Made by a program: the position numbers and the translations under genes. Positions 1 through 9,073 of a stretch of DNA of 64,000 bases are shown in pieces. Origin of the DNA: Acetobacter lovaniensis (lineage in GTDB: Bacteria; Pseudomonadota; Alphaproteobacteria; Acetobacterales; Acetobacteraceae); assembly GCF_014207635.1 (NCBI RefSeq), contig NZ_JACHIE010000004.1:150297-214296 (forward strand), written 5' to 3'. The notes below the pieces were generated by a model. The model did no database searches and was not told where the DNA came from. It was given only the letters and a program-made list of their open reading frames with translations. Within the stretch, counting starts at the first letter, position 1, and the number at the start of each line of letters is the position of its first letter.

Positions 1-19
1 CTGGGGTAAGTGCCACCGG

Positions 20-361
20 CTATTGCCCCCCAGCGCCACTGCTGCTGGCGGCTGCTCCGCCTCCGGAAGCCCCCTGATCCTCACCGTTCATATTCAACTC
101 AGCCAGACCACTTCGGCCAAGACTTTTGACACGATCCTCCCGCCAGCGTTCGACTGCGGCCACGGCGGTCTGCCCATCAGACGGCGGCAGAGGACGCCCC
201 CTTTGCAAATCTTTCTTGTTATCAGCCTGCGCGGCTGTATTGGCATCATAAATCCCCAGACTCCGCCAGTGATAAGACTGGTTTAGCGGTTCCATAACCG
301 AACAATCCGTCAAACTCATCAGAAAAATAACAGCAAGGCCTGAAACGATTTTATATGACAT
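20..361 (-). CDS. small putative lipoprotein of the tad pilus locus, unknown function
   Basis: Encodes 113 residues. The N-terminus is a short hydrophobic signal-like segment (about residues 6-18) ending in Leu-Thr-Asp-Cys at residue 20, which resembles a lipobox, although Asp before the Cys is atypical. The middle is charged and the last 20 residues are rich in Gly, Ala and Ser. It follows cpaC by 6 bp on the same strand, so it probably belongs to the pilus operon. In many tad loci a CpaD-type outer-membrane lipoprotein sits here; this protein is shorter than CpaD and I see no clear CpaD similarity, so a secretin pilotin or CpaD substitute is only inferred. The next gene of the locus would lie beyond the window edge. 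Confidence 0.6.
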   Translation of the reverse strand: MSYKIVSGLAVIFLMSLTDCSVMEPLNQSYHWRSLGIYDANTAAQADNKKDLQRGRPLPPSDGQTAVAAVERWREDRVKSLGRSGLAELNMNGEDQGASGGGAAASSSGAGGQ

Positions 362-367
362 AAGGTG

Positions 368-1822
368 CTACTCCACCATAAAACCGGCATCGCCAGTTTC
401 CAGACGCTGCCAAGGACGTCTACGGGATACATCGGTGCCACTTTGACGCATCATGAAAATACGTTCCATGTCATTCGGCGGAGTCCACCCTTCATCTGGC
501 GTATGCAATTCTTTTTCGCTGTTCACCGGCTTGACCAGATACGGCGTGGCAATAATGACCAGTTCACTCTCATCTTTCTGGAAGCTTGAGGATTTGAACA
601 GTGCTCCCAGCACAGGAATATCACCCAGCCATGGCAGACCTTGACCTGTAATTTTCGTACTATCCGACATAAGACCGGCAAGCACAAAACTTTGCCCACT
701 TGCCATTTCTACAGTAGTATCCGCCCGCCTGACAGTAATGGCCGGAATCTGAACAGAAGAGTTCCCAGCCGATAATGTGACTGCCCCATTGGAGGAGAGC
801 GCACTCACCTCCGGCCTTACGTGTAAACTGATACGACCATCCCCCAAAACTGTGGGAACAAACGCCAAAGAAATACCGTATTGTTTAAAGCTGACATTGG
901 TCGTGTTATTGTAACTCGAAACCGGAACAGGATACTCCCCACCGACCACAAAATTGGCTGGCTGCCCACTGATTGTGGTCAAGTTTGGCTCGGCAAGACT
1001 GTGGATCAAACCATCTCTGGCGAGCATATCCACGACAGTTTCCAGTGTGACCGACTGGCTACCAGCTTTGAAACGAGAGAGAAACCCAATGCTGCTTTTT
1101 GTTGTTGCCAAGGTTTCCAACGGGCTTGAGGTCGCAAGCCCGATTACCGCCGATGTCCCCAATGCATTGACATTTTGCCACTCCACCCCAAGTTCACGCA
1201 CCAGTGAACGATCCATCTCGACAATACGGATCTTGAGGTTCACCTGAATGGAACCGTGCATTTTCGAGTAGTCAGACACAAACCCGTCTTTACCAACCAG
1301 CCCGCGCGCACGGTCGCTAAAGCGCCAGGCTTTTTCAGGGTTGTCAGAATTCCCATCAATATTCAGCCCGTCCGGCGTGGCTGTCGCCCGTAGCATCGGC
1401 ACAATTTGACCAGATGAGCGGTCCAAGGTGCTGGCTGGATAGGTCGAGGGTTCGACACGTACAGCATAATGGTCAATAGCCTGTCCATTCGCATCTGCGG
1501 CAACAATGCTCGTGCGCCCCGCGGCCAGCCCGAACACAAACACGCTGTGTGGACTTGCTGGCCGTATTTCCGCCACTTTAGGGTCTGCCGAGAACACATT
1601 TTCTGCTGACCCGGACAGTTCAACCAGCTTGCCATTCCCGACTTCAATCGTCAGAACAGAAAGAGAGGGTGACTGACTGACATGGCGCCTTGCTACAACT
1701 GGCTTATGATGCCTTCTGGAATGCGTTCTGTATTTTCGTGCTGATGCCTCCATTGGAGAACACACGCCAAACAATACGATGCCACTAAGCACAATCCGTA
1801 TAGTTCTTTTAAAAGCGGACAT
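368..1822 (-). CDS. cpaC: Flp/Tad pilus outer-membrane secretin CpaC/RcpA
   Basis: About 484 residues forming the outer-membrane channel through which the Flp pilus is extruded. A signal peptide (about residues 1-28) is followed by the pilus-assembly N-terminal domain typical of CpaC (about residues 50-125, with the VFVFGLAAG-type segment), then the secretin domain (about residues 250-430), including the VGGEYPVPV strand and the conserved IPVLGALF segment near the end. The start is set at 1822, where a normal signal peptide begins. In-frame ATGs further upstream (1843, 1852) would put ten extra residues before the signal and lie deep inside cpaB. With this start the gene overlaps cpaB by 14 bp, which suggests translational coupling. 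Family assignment is firm; exact start less so. Confidence 0.92.
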   Translation of the reverse strand: MSAFKRTIRIVLSGIVLFGVCSPMEASARKYRTHSRRHHKPVVARRHVSQSPSLSVLTIEVGNGKLVELSGSAENVFSADPKVAEIRPASPHSVFVFGLAAGRTSIVAADANGQAIDHYAVRVEPSTYPASTLDRSSGQIVPMLRATATPDGLNIDGNSDNPEKAWRFSDRARGLVGKDGFVSDYSKMHGSIQVNLKIRIVEMDRSLVRELGVEWQNVNALGTSAVIGLATSSPLETLATTKSSIGFLSRFKAGSQSVTLETVVDMLARDGLIHSLAEPNLTTISGQPANFVVGGEYPVPVSSYNNTTNVSFKQYGISLAFVPTVLGDGRISLHVRPEVSALSSNGAVTLSAGNSSVQIPAITVRRADTTVEMASGQSFVLAGLMSDSTKITGQGLPWLGDIPVLGALFKSSSFQKDESELVIIATPYLVKPVNSEKELHTPDEGWTPPNDMERIFMMRQSGTDVSRRRPWQRLETGDAGFMVE

Positions 1823-2651
1823 CTTGAGCGCCTGAAATTCCATTATAGACATGCACGACTTTTACGCCGTCCTTCAACTGCTGACTATCAGACGCTGAGA
1901 CCGAGTATTCCCAGACCGGGGGGGTAGCAAGATCGTCATGCGAGCCACCAAGTGATTGCACTGTCAGCACTATTTGGCCAAGCTGCTGGGCTGTTCCCAG
2001 AATGCCTGACTGCTCGGGCGTAACTTCCAGCGTTACGGTTCGCACGTCCACACCGGCCTGCTCGGCAATATTTTTACCCCCACGAGGGGATAAGGAACCA
2101 CCCACGGCAACAATCCGAATACCGGAAAGTACAATTTTGGATACAAGATGCGAAACATTCCCTCCCGCACCGTCTCCAACCCGCTCGGTCATGACTACAT
2201 CGACACGATCGCCAGGCTCGATAAGACCCGACACACCAGAAGCCGGACCCACAGCAACGCTCAGTGCGCGCATCCCAGGTTTGAGAACCGCTGCCAGAAA
2301 GCCATGGTCCCCGACTCGAAGAAATGATTGCTCAACAATCCCACTGCCCGCGGGCAGATCCACCCGAAGCAGCGCCCCTTCAAGGGCCTGCCGGTTCGCT
2401 GGTGTATCCTCCAGACTACCGGGAAGGACATAATTGTCAGGGATAGAAGACGCAACTAAATCCGACTCCCGGAGAAAATCACCCGCATGCATGGCGTTCC
2501 GGACCGTAAGCAGTTTTTTTGTATGCACAACAACTTCCTGTTGCACAACTTTCTGCGGTGCTGGTGCGGGAGACATCATAACCTTCCCGAGCGCAAAAAG
2601 ACCAATCAACCCGATCACACCAATGAACAACATCGCAATACGCGTGACCAT
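1809..2651 (-). CDS. cpaB: Flp pilus assembly protein CpaB/RcpC
   Basis: 280 residues. An N-terminal membrane anchor or uncleaved signal (about residues 4-28) precedes a SAF domain (about residues 45-110, containing the AGDFLRESDL-type motif) and the RcpC/CpaB C-terminal domain with the GDRVDVVMT segment (about residue 147) and a conserved Val-Thr-Leu-Glu-Val-Thr-Pro-Glu-Gln stretch (about residue 206). CpaB proteins are periplasmic partners of the secretin and may bind peptidoglycan through the SAF fold. The gene starts 10 bp after cpaA and its end overlaps cpaC, so the three form one transcription unit. Confidence 0.92.
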   Translation of the reverse strand: MVTRIAMLFIGVIGLIGLFALGKVMMSPAPAPQKVVQQEVVVHTKKLLTVRNAMHAGDFLRESDLVASSIPDNYVLPGSLEDTPANRQALEGALLRVDLPAGSGIVEQSFLRVGDHGFLAAVLKPGMRALSVAVGPASGVSGLIEPGDRVDVVMTERVGDGAGGNVSHLVSKIVLSGIRIVAVGGSLSPRGGKNIAEQAGVDVRTVTLEVTPEQSGILGTAQQLGQIVLTVQSLGGSHDDLATPPVWEYSVSASDSQQLKDGVKVVHVYNGISGAQDVRF

Positions 2652-2661
2652 TCTTTACCGC

Positions 2662-3144
2662 CTACCACTCACCCCGCAGGGTCGTCATAATAAAGCCAAC
2701 CGCAATCGCCACGGCATATGGCAGGGGCGCACCCCGCCTGATCCGCCATGCCTCAACGCGAAGAACGCGAATTTTCGTTGTTCTCTTTGATATGATGGGC
2801 AATCGCTTCCGACCAAAGAGATACAGCACGGCCAGAACACCACCAGCCAGACCAATATTCAAAAGAAAAATAAGCTGCTCATACGGCATAAAAAACAGTG
2901 ACGTTGCGGCAATCAGCTTAACATCCCCCCCTCCCATGACTCCGACACTCCACAAGAAAAAAAGCAGGAGATAAATCAGACCACCACAGGCAAGGGAAAC
3001 CCAATGAATTGCCGCACCATTCAAAATCGCAAGCACAAGAAGACCCAGACTAACCCAGTCGGGAATCTCCCGCACTCGTATATCAACCCACATTGCATAG
3101 CAAAGCAGGGCATAAGCGGGCATGATAATAAACCATGAGACCAC
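2662..3144 (-). CDS. cpaA: prepilin peptidase CpaA/TadV (A24 family)
   Basis: 160 residues with about five hydrophobic segments. It processes the Flp prepilin at the inner membrane. The two aspartates of A24 peptidases are visible: Asp21 in WVDIRVREIPDW and the GxGD motif in GVMGGGDVKL (about residues 68-77). Like other tad-type peptidases it lacks the N-terminal methyltransferase domain of PilD. It lies between flp and cpaB on the same strand. An alternative ATG seven codons downstream is possible. Confidence 0.92.
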   Translation of the reverse strand: MVSWFIIMPAYALLCYAMWVDIRVREIPDWVSLGLLVLAILNGAAIHWVSLACGGLIYLLLFFLWSVGVMGGGDVKLIAATSLFFMPYEQLIFLLNIGLAGGVLAVLYLFGRKRLPIISKRTTKIRVLRVEAWRIRRGAPLPYAVAIAVGFIMTTLRGEW

Positions 3145-3238
3145 TATAAGCCCCGCACCTCACCAAGCACGGAGTTGCTCGTGCCTCCAAGCCTAAACGG
3201 CGCTAATAAGCAAAGAAGCACAAGCGGCCCTTTTACAA

Positions 3239-3430
3239 TTACGAGGAAATGCTGCCCGCCACCGAGCTGAACATCCCGTTCAGTTTGCTGCCAAGCGTAG
3301 TGGCACCTGCAATAAGCGCCACGGCGACCAGAGAAGCGATCAAACCATATTCAATTGCCGTGACACCACGCTTATCTTTAATGGCAAAAAAACGAGCAAC
3401 AATAGCTGCATATTCATTTACGCGCAACAT
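3239..3430 (-). CDS. flp: Flp family type IVb pilin
   Basis: 63 residues, the structural subunit of the pilus. A short basic leader ends at the processing site, Gly then VTAIEYGLIA, which carries the Glu5-Tyr6 signature of Flp pilins, followed by a hydrophobic helix (about residues 30-50). The start at 3430 is chosen because an AAGGAG sequence on the minus strand (3443-3438) is 7 bases from this ATG but only 1 base from the in-frame ATG at 3436. It is the first gene of the pilus operon seen here; the 94-bp gap to cpaA is common for the abundant pilin gene. Confidence 0.93.
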   Translation of the reverse strand: MLRVNEYAAIVARFFAIKDKRGVTAIEYGLIASLVAVALIAGATTLGSKLNGMFSSVAGSISS

Positions 3431-3437
3431 ACACATT

Positions 3438-3443
3438 CTCCTT
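3438..3443 (-). promoter_or_regulatory. ribosome binding site of flp
   Basis: AAGGAG on the minus strand, 7 bases before the ATG at 3430. It rules out the ATG at 3436 as the main start. Confidence 0.75.
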
Positions 3444-3649
3444 ACACTAATAAAACCAACAAGGAATCCGCCTTGCGATCGGATAACACGCCTGTAGACT
3501 ATACTAAAGCATTTCTATGCGCGCAAGAATTGCTTTAAATCAAAAAATCCAAAAAACTTTTACATGCGATGCACTCCGGGTTGTAATCTTTATCGAACTC
3601 TCTTAAATTACCAGCACACTGCACCATATTCCGTAGAGCTCACACCTAA
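3444..3649. other. divergent AT-rich intergenic region between flp and the GT87-type gene
   Basis: About 200 bp that must carry the flp promoter (minus strand) and any promoter for the plus-strand glycosyltransferase. The right half is strongly AT-rich. I could not pick one convincing promoter pair. Confidence 0.4.
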
Positions 3650-4882
3650 ATGCTTACAAAAAATAGTTTAAAAAAAATAATGGATTATGTTTATTGTGAA
3701 TTGAAATTCATGAACTTTTTCAATAAAGATCGGTGCGATGCTTATTTAAGAATTTATATTTTCGTTTTTTTTGCTATTATTTCTATTGCATGCTTTATGG
3801 GCGGAAAAGCGTTTCTAGCCAATTTTAAATTGGGTGGAGATTTTATTCTATTCTGGGCAGCATCTTCACAAATACTGCACGGACATTTTTTGGATATCTA
3901 CAATACAGCAGCCCATGAGGCTGCCATGCAAAGTGGGCAGTTTTTAAACCATCCTTATAAATTACCCTTCCTTTACCCCCCTCCCATGCTTTTATTTATT
4001 TGGCCACTTGCTTTTTTTACATATACAATATCCTACATTCTTTGGGCATTAAGCGCCCCGATCATAACAGCTAAAACGCTGAATCTTTTATGCAAAAACT
4101 GGTCCATTGCAGCATTTGCTTTTTTTTCCCCTCAATTTATCGTCTCCCTTTTAACCGGGCAAAATGGCCTGCTGATTACTCTCATTCTAACGATAGGTAT
4201 CTTCTATCTCATTAAGAAGCCTTTTCTGTCGGGGCTCATTCTGGGACTACTCGTCATTAAACCCCATGTTGTTTTTCTGGTGCCTCTTTGTTTGATTTTT
4301 TCGAGAAAATGGCGGGTTGTCGCAGGTATAGCCACATCCGCTTCATTCCTGATCATTCTCTCCTACTGCGTATTCGGCCTTGAAACCTGGAAGCGTTTTT
4401 TCGAGTATTCTCATGTTATGCAAAACAGCATCCTGCACGATGTTTATTTGTGTCAGATTTTTATCACAGTTTTTGGATTTCTAAGCGTACATGGCCTCCC
4501 ATTTATTGAGGCTTTCTGGATACAGATCACATTTTCGCTCATTGTCGTTGCCTATGTTTTATATAACACTGTGAAAAGTAAAAATATTTATAACAATGTT
4601 ATTCTATCCTTGGCAGCATCTCCTTTATGCACACCCTATCTCTTGCATTATGATCTGACTTATATGCTGATACCCGCTATATGGATTATCAACACTGCGC
4701 TCCGGACAGGATTCTTCTCATGGGAAAAACCCTTCCTGATTGTTCTATATTTTTCACCTATTTTTACACTTGCCTTGACTTGGTGTTATCATTTTCCTGT
4801 TGAGCCTATAGTTGCTACTATTTTCCTCTGCCTTGTCTTACGTCGCCACCATTATCTTGAAAAACACCCACAATATGCCTGA
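3650..4882 (+). CDS. GT-C fold integral membrane glycosyltransferase (GT87/DUF2029-like)
   Basis: 410 residues with about nine or ten membrane spans. After the first span the segment GGDFILFWAASSQILHG followed by DIYN has the acidic residue and aromatic pattern seen in the first periplasmic loop of GT87 polyprenyl-phosphate-mannose dependent transferases. The later GQNGLLITLIL and GLILGLLVIKPHVV segments also fit DUF2029. These enzymes add a sugar from a lipid carrier to an acceptor on the periplasmic side. Codon use is strongly AT-rich, unlike the genes after 8 kb. The start is uncertain: ATGs at codons 1, 12 and 21 are all possible. Its last 8 bases overlap the next gene, so the two are probably co-translated. 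The acceptor is unknown. Confidence 0.7.
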   Translation: MLTKNSLKKIMDYVYCELKFMNFFNKDRCDAYLRIYIFVFFAIISIACFMGGKAFLANFKLGGDFILFWAASSQILHGHFLDIYNTAAHEAAMQSGQFLNHPYKLPFLYPPPMLLFIWPLAFFTYTISYILWALSAPIITAKTLNLLCKNWSIAAFAFFSPQFIVSLLTGQNGLLITLILTIGIFYLIKKPFLSGLILGLLVIKPHVVFLVPLCLIFSRKWRVVAGIATSASFLIILSYCVFGLETWKRFFEYSHVMQNSILHDVYLCQIFITVFGFLSVHGLPFIEAFWIQITFSLIVVAYVLYNTVKSKNIYNNVILSLAASPLCTPYLLHYDLTYMLIPAIWIINTALRTGFFSWEKPFLIVLYFSPIFTLALTWCYHFPVEPIVATIFLCLVLRRHHYLEKHPQYA

Positions 4883-5516
4883 TAAAAACAATGATAACCA
4901 CAAAATGAAACACTTTGTATTTCAGGAGTACATGGAGAAACTTATCATCATAGTCCCATATATTTATTTCATTTATCACAACTCTGAGTCAATATTTATT
5001 ATTATGAACCCGATATCGATATTATACTTATTCGAAATGATCCTTGAGCTTTTTTTCACTTTATTAAGATTCCCCGGGAAAATGAGCCATAACACAACAG
5101 ATTGGATATTAGCCATTCTGGGAACATATGCAGCCCAGATTGTCTCTACTCATGCCAGCAACACCCACCTCGCTTCTATTACCTTCTGCTTTATTCTGTC
5201 TTTTATAGGAATTCTTGTCAGTTTTTCTGCCAAAATCTGCCTGGGAAGAAGCTTTGCGATTGTTGCCGCCGTACGCGTTGTAAAAACTTATGGCCCATAC
5301 CGTATCATCCGGCATCCAATGTATGCTGGCTATATGTTAACCAGCTTTGGTTTCCTGCTCTACAATTTTAGTCTTTGGAATATTTGTACTATTTTTAGCG
5401 CATGGTTTGTACAAATTCTGCGTATCCAGGCGGAAGAAAAAATTCTTTCCACAGACCCACAATGGTCTCTTTGGTCCAAACATGTCCGCTGTAAGCTTTT
5501 ACCTTTTATTTACTAA
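4875..5516 (+). CDS. isoprenylcysteine carboxyl methyltransferase/PEMT-like membrane methyltransferase
   Basis: About 213 residues with four or five hydrophobic segments. The C-terminal part has the family signature: GPYRIIRHPMYAGYM (about residues 138-152), then a conserved Glu-Glu in RIQAEEKIL near the end. The family (ICMT/PEMT/NnrU-like) transfers a methyl group from SAM to a lipid or membrane-associated acceptor. The start at 4875 is chosen because its ATG overlaps the TGA of the upstream glycosyltransferase by 8 bp; an earlier in-frame ATG at 4812 would overlap by 71 bp. AT-rich codon use matches the upstream gene. The substrate is not predictable. Confidence 0.75.
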   Translation: MPDKNNDNHKMKHFVFQEYMEKLIIIVPYIYFIYHNSESIFIIMNPISILYLFEMILELFFTLLRFPGKMSHNTTDWILAILGTYAAQIVSTHASNTHLASITFCFILSFIGILVSFSAKICLGRSFAIVAAVRVVKTYGPYRIIRHPMYAGYMLTSFGFLLYNFSLWNICTIFSAWFVQILRIQAEEKILSTDPQWSLWSKHVRCKLLPFIY

Positions 5517-5843
5517 CACCAGAACCTGTTACACACATGACTCGATCATTATGCTATTCATATAAAAATTTTCGGTAATATGGTGTTAAAGTATCATAAT
5601 AAAATTTATTTATTTTATTAATATTGCACTATGCATGTTATTTTATTCTTTATATTGTTTAATATTTATACTTAATTGAAAAATACTTGACTTTATGAAA
5701 TATTTTTCTCCATATTATCATGATTAAGAAATATGCCAATTTGACCTTTTGAATCCTTCAGATACCTTGTATTTACTACCGATCTTTCCGATCAAGAATA
5801 TTCGCATTCAGAAACAAGATGTTAGGTAAATACAGGAAACATC
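5517..5843. other. 327-bp AT-rich intergenic region
   Basis: No gene seen. Very AT-rich, with long A/T runs between about 5560 and 5740. It probably holds the promoter for the downstream flavoprotein; an AGGAA at 5834-5838 six bases before the ATG at 5844 is the likely ribosome binding site. Confidence 0.5.
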
Positions 5844-7406
5844 ATGGCACAAGATGAAAAAATTATCGTTATCGGTGCTGGACCTGCCGGATTAACTCTT
5901 GCCTATGAACTCCTGAAAGCTGGTCGGAAAAATGTTACTGTTTACGAATGCGACAAACAGGTTGGCGGCATATCAAAAACCATAAAACATCATGGCAATC
6001 GCATAGACATTGGTGGGCACCGTTTTTTCTCCAAGTCCGATTGGGTTATGTCCTGGTGGGAAAGCTTTCTGCCTATTGCGGCACCGAACGAACAAAACGT
6101 TACCTTACACTATCAAGGTAAAGAGCGGGAACACCTTGTCAGACCTCACCCTCAGTCCCAGAGCCAGTCTCCTGAGTCTGACGACGTTATGCTGGTCCGC
6201 TCGCGCCTGTCACGTATCTATTATAATAAAACGTTTTTTGACTACCCGCTCAAACTCACACCAACAAACCTGGCCAAGCTTGGGTGGCGTAAAACTATTG
6301 TCTTCGGCCTGAGCTATCTCTGGACCCGGTTACATAAAATTACACCTGAACTGACACTGGAAGATTTTTTCATAAATCGGTTTGGTCGCAAACTGTACCA
6401 ACAGTTTTTTAAAGATTATACAGAAAAAGTCTGGGGCGTTCCGTGCTCCAGCATCAGTGCAGACTGGGGGGCGCAGCGGGTTAAAAGCCTGTCTATTTCC
6501 AGTGCAATTCTGCATGCCTGTAAAAAAGCTCTTGGTCTGCAAAAAGACACGAGTGTTCAGACGTCCCTTATAGAGCAATTCATCTACCCAAAATACGGTC
6601 CGGGCCAGATGTGGGAAACGGTTGCGCGTCATATTACGGATATGGGGGGGACAATCCTCCTCAATCATCATGTCAATGAGATTACTTTTGAGAATAATCG
6701 CGCTGTATCCATCACTGTTACAGATCAGAATGGTGGGCAGGAGCAACAGAAGTGCGATGTTCTGGTGTCGACCATGCCGATTAAAGAGCTTGTCGCTGCC
6801 AGCGGAAATTACTTTTCCTCTACGGTAAAGCAGATTGCACAAGACCTGCAATACAGGGACTTTATTACAGTTGGCCTGCTCTATAAGTCTTCAGACATAA
6901 CACGCCAGTTGGAAGACAACTGGATTTATATTCAGGAGCCCGGCGTCAATGTCGGACGGGTACAGATCTTTAATAACTGGAGTCCCTATCTGGTTGCCGA
7001 CCCGGAAACCACATGGCTTGGACTTGAATTTTTCTGTTCCGAGGGAAATGAACTCTGGACACTGAGCGAGCTGGATATGATCAAGCTCGCCTGTTTTGAA
7101 ATGCAGAAAATCGGTCTTGTTTCAACGCTGAACACATTGGACAGTGTTGTGGTGCATGTGCCTAAAGCGTATCCTGGTTACTTTGGCGAGTCCTACAAGA
7201 GATTTTCCACACTCCGCAATGCCTTGGATACTGTGGAAAATCTCTATCTTATCGGGCGGAATGGTATGCACTGTTACAATAATCAGGACCATTCCATGCT
7301 AACCGCCAAGGAGGCAACTGACCAGATCCTCTCTGGTCAGCAGGATAAGAGCAAAATCTGGGAAATTAATATTGATGATGAGTACCACGAAGAAAAATCA
7401 AACTAA
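5844..7406 (+). CDS. FAD-dependent UDP-galactopyranose-mutase-like oxidoreductase
   Basis: 520 residues. The N-terminus has a dinucleotide-binding motif ([14 protein letters not shown], residues 10-23) followed by an acidic strand end ([12 protein letters not shown]) and the GGHRFFSKS segment typical of the NAD(P)-binding Rossmann/amine-oxidase/UDP-galactopyranose mutase superfamily. A C-terminal [18 protein letters not shown] segment is the second FAD contact and is common in actinobacterial and proteobacterial relatives annotated as UDP-galactopyranose mutase-like. With a GT-C transferase and a membrane methyltransferase upstream, a role in synthesis of an unusual glycan or glycolipid is plausible but inferred. 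No signal peptide. Confidence 0.75.
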   Translation: MAQDEKIIVIGAGPAGLTLAYELLKAGRKNVTVYECDKQVGGISKTIKHHGNRIDIGGHRFFSKSDWVMSWWESFLPIAAPNEQNVTLHYQGKEREHLVRPHPQSQSQSPESDDVMLVRSRLSRIYYNKTFFDYPLKLTPTNLAKLGWRKTIVFGLSYLWTRLHKITPELTLEDFFINRFGRKLYQQFFKDYTEKVWGVPCSSISADWGAQRVKSLSISSAILHACKKALGLQKDTSVQTSLIEQFIYPKYGPGQMWETVARHITDMGGTILLNHHVNEITFENNRAVSITVTDQNGGQEQQKCDVLVSTMPIKELVAASGNYFSSTVKQIAQDLQYRDFITVGLLYKSSDITRQLEDNWIYIQEPGVNVGRVQIFNNWSPYLVADPETTWLGLEFFCSEGNELWTLSELDMIKLACFEMQKIGLVSTLNTLDSVVVHVPKAYPGYFGESYKRFSTLRNALDTVENLYLIGRNGMHCYNNQDHSMLTAKEATDQILSGQQDKSKIWEINIDDEYHEEKSN

Positions 7407-7459
7407 GATACTTTTTAAAGCAGGTTAATGCCCTAACACCACCACCAGCTCGCAGCGCC

Positions 7460-7924
7460 TTATGGAAAGCTGGAATGCTTGAACGGATAACGGTCAACCA
7501 TCATGCGCAGCGGGGCAAATTCCTTGTTGGAAAATGTTTCCGTACGTACCCATGACCCATCGGGCGATTCCACAAAAACCGTGGCGTTCCAATCGGCTGC
7601 ACTAATCCCGGTCCACAATGTAAGGGTCAGAACATCCTTGCCCTGAGCATCCTTGAGCAACAGATGCGAATCCCCCGAGGACGGTGGGGTACGGCTCAAC
7701 GGCCCCCAACCGGACTTATGCCCGGAAAGCCATTTATTCAGATCCGCCACTTCATCCTTATCCAGCGGACGCTGGTGGTGCATTGGCCCCACATCAATAA
7801 CGCCACTGACTACCTGCGGAAACGAAACAGGCTTGAAGTTAGGAAGGGCAAAGGTCCAGATTGCAACCGATGTACTAACCGTCAAAACCAGAAAACCAAT
7901 AATAAATGCTGTTTCTTTCCGCAT
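7460..7924 (-). CDS. hypothetical membrane-anchored protein of the glycan operon
   Basis: 154 residues. One N-terminal membrane segment (about residues 6-28) acts as an anchor or signal; the remainder is a small extracytoplasmic domain with alternating hydrophobic residues suggesting beta strands, and contains LLLKDAQGKDVLTLTLW. I do not recognise the family. It starts 12 bp after the aminotransferase gene, so it is probably the last gene of the dehydratase-aminotransferase operon and may act in surface-glycan export or modification; that is inference from position only. Confidence 0.65.
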   Translation of the reverse strand: MRKETAFIIGFLVLTVSTSVAIWTFALPNFKPVSFPQVVSGVIDVGPMHHQRPLDKDEVADLNKWLSGHKSGWGPLSRTPPSSGDSHLLLKDAQGKDVLTLTLWTGISAADWNATVFVESPDGSWVRTETFSNKEFAPLRMMVDRYPFKHSSFP

Positions 7925-7936
7925 GATATATCTTTC

Positions 7937-9073
7937 TTAACCTCTGACTGCGGCGATCACGCGCGCTACGTCTTGGTTTGTCAGTTCCGGGTGAATGGGC
8001 AGGGCCAGAATACGCTGCGCCAGGTCTTCGGAAACAGGAAGGGCCGTACCATCATGGTGGTCACGATAGGCAGGCTGTTTATGCAATGGCAAAGGGTAAT
8101 AAATGGCCGAAGGCACCCCATTATCCGTCAAGCGGGCCTGCAGAGCGCTCCGCTCGGCCGTATCTGCCAGCAATATGGCGTAAATGGCCCATGCACTGCG
8201 ACTATCGGCCACACGTACCGGCACCTGCACACATCCGGCAAGCCCTGCATCATACTGTTGGGCAATAGCATCACGCCGGTCCAGCTCATCTTTAAAGCTC
8301 TCCAGCTTGGCTAGCAGAACTGCCGCCTGCAACGTATCAAGCCGACCATTCATGCCCGTGCGCAGGACCTCGTACCGGCTTGCTCCTTCGCCATGGGTAC
8401 GTAGGGAACGGTACAGGGCAGCCCGCTCGGGGTCATCCGTCAGAATGGCTCCACCATCTCCATACCCCCCCAGTGGTTTGGACGGGAAAAAGGACAGGGT
8501 GGTTGCCGTGGCCTCGCACCCCAGCGGTTTGCCCGCCAGTTCCGCCCCAAAGGACTGGGCGCAATCCGCCATAAGGAACAGCTCTTCCGCCGCGGCAATG
8601 GCCCGAAGTTCCGGCCATGGAGCAGGCTGGCCAAACAGGTCCACGCCCACAATGGCGCGCGGCCGCAGCTTGCCCGCCGCCCGCACGGCCTGAATCCGGC
8701 TTTGCAGATGCGCAGGATCAATCTGGAATGTTCTGGGGTCCACATCCACAAAAACGGGCGTTGCCCCCAGCAGCAGAGGCACCTCCGCCGTGGCGGTATA
8801 GGTAAAGGCGGGCAGAAAGACCGCATCTCCCCGGCCAATGCCTTCGGCCATCATGACAATCTGGAGCGCATCCGTGCCGGACGACACACCCACGCACTCC
8901 CGCGCACCCGCCCATGCTGCCAGACGGCCTTCCAGCTCGGCAACTTCCGGTCCCATGACAAAACGGCAATGGGCCAGCACAGCGTCCAGACGCTGGCGCA
9001 GCACTGGTCCCAGCCGTTTCTGCTGGGCAACGAGGTCAAGAAACGCAATGGGCCTATTGTCTGAACTGCTCAT
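7937..9073 (-). CDS. DegT/DnrJ/EryC1/StrS sugar aminotransferase (WbpE/PglE-like)
   Basis: 378 residues, PLP-dependent transfer of an amino group to a keto-sugar nucleotide. Visible motifs: SSGTDAL (64-70), FVDVDP near residue 110, MADCAQSFGA with the pyridine-nitrogen Asp170, and the Schiff-base Lys199 in SFFPSKPLGGYGDGG. This last motif is typical of the C3/C4-aminotransferases acting on UDP-N-acetyl sugars. Its start overlaps the end of the upstream dehydratase gene by 4 bp (ATGA), so the two are coupled: the dehydratase would supply the 4-keto sugar this enzyme aminates. Exact product (for example a UDP-4-amino-4,6-dideoxy-N-acetyl sugar) is inferred. Confidence 0.9.
   Translation of the reverse strand: MSSSDNRPIAFLDLVAQQKRLGPVLRQRLDAVLAHCRFVMGPEVAELEGRLAAWAGARECVGVSSGTDALQIVMMAEGIGRGDAVFLPAFTYTATAEVPLLLGATPVFVDVDPRTFQIDPAHLQSRIQAVRAAGKLRPRAIVGVDLFGQPAPWPELRAIAAAEELFLMADCAQSFGAELAGKPLGCEATATTLSFFPSKPLGGYGDGGAILTDDPERAALYRSLRTHGEGASRYEVLRTGMNGRLDTLQAAVLLAKLESFKDELDRRDAIAQQYDAGLAGCVQVPVRVADSRSAWAIYAILLADTAERSALQARLTDNGVPSAIYYPLPLHKQPAYRDHHDGTALPVSEDLAQRILALPIHPELTNQDVARVIAAVRG

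Noticed and set aside
20..3430. Type II secretion system
   Set aside because: Secretin, SAF-domain CpaB, short prepilin peptidase and Flp pilin together define a tad/Flp pilus rather than T2SS.
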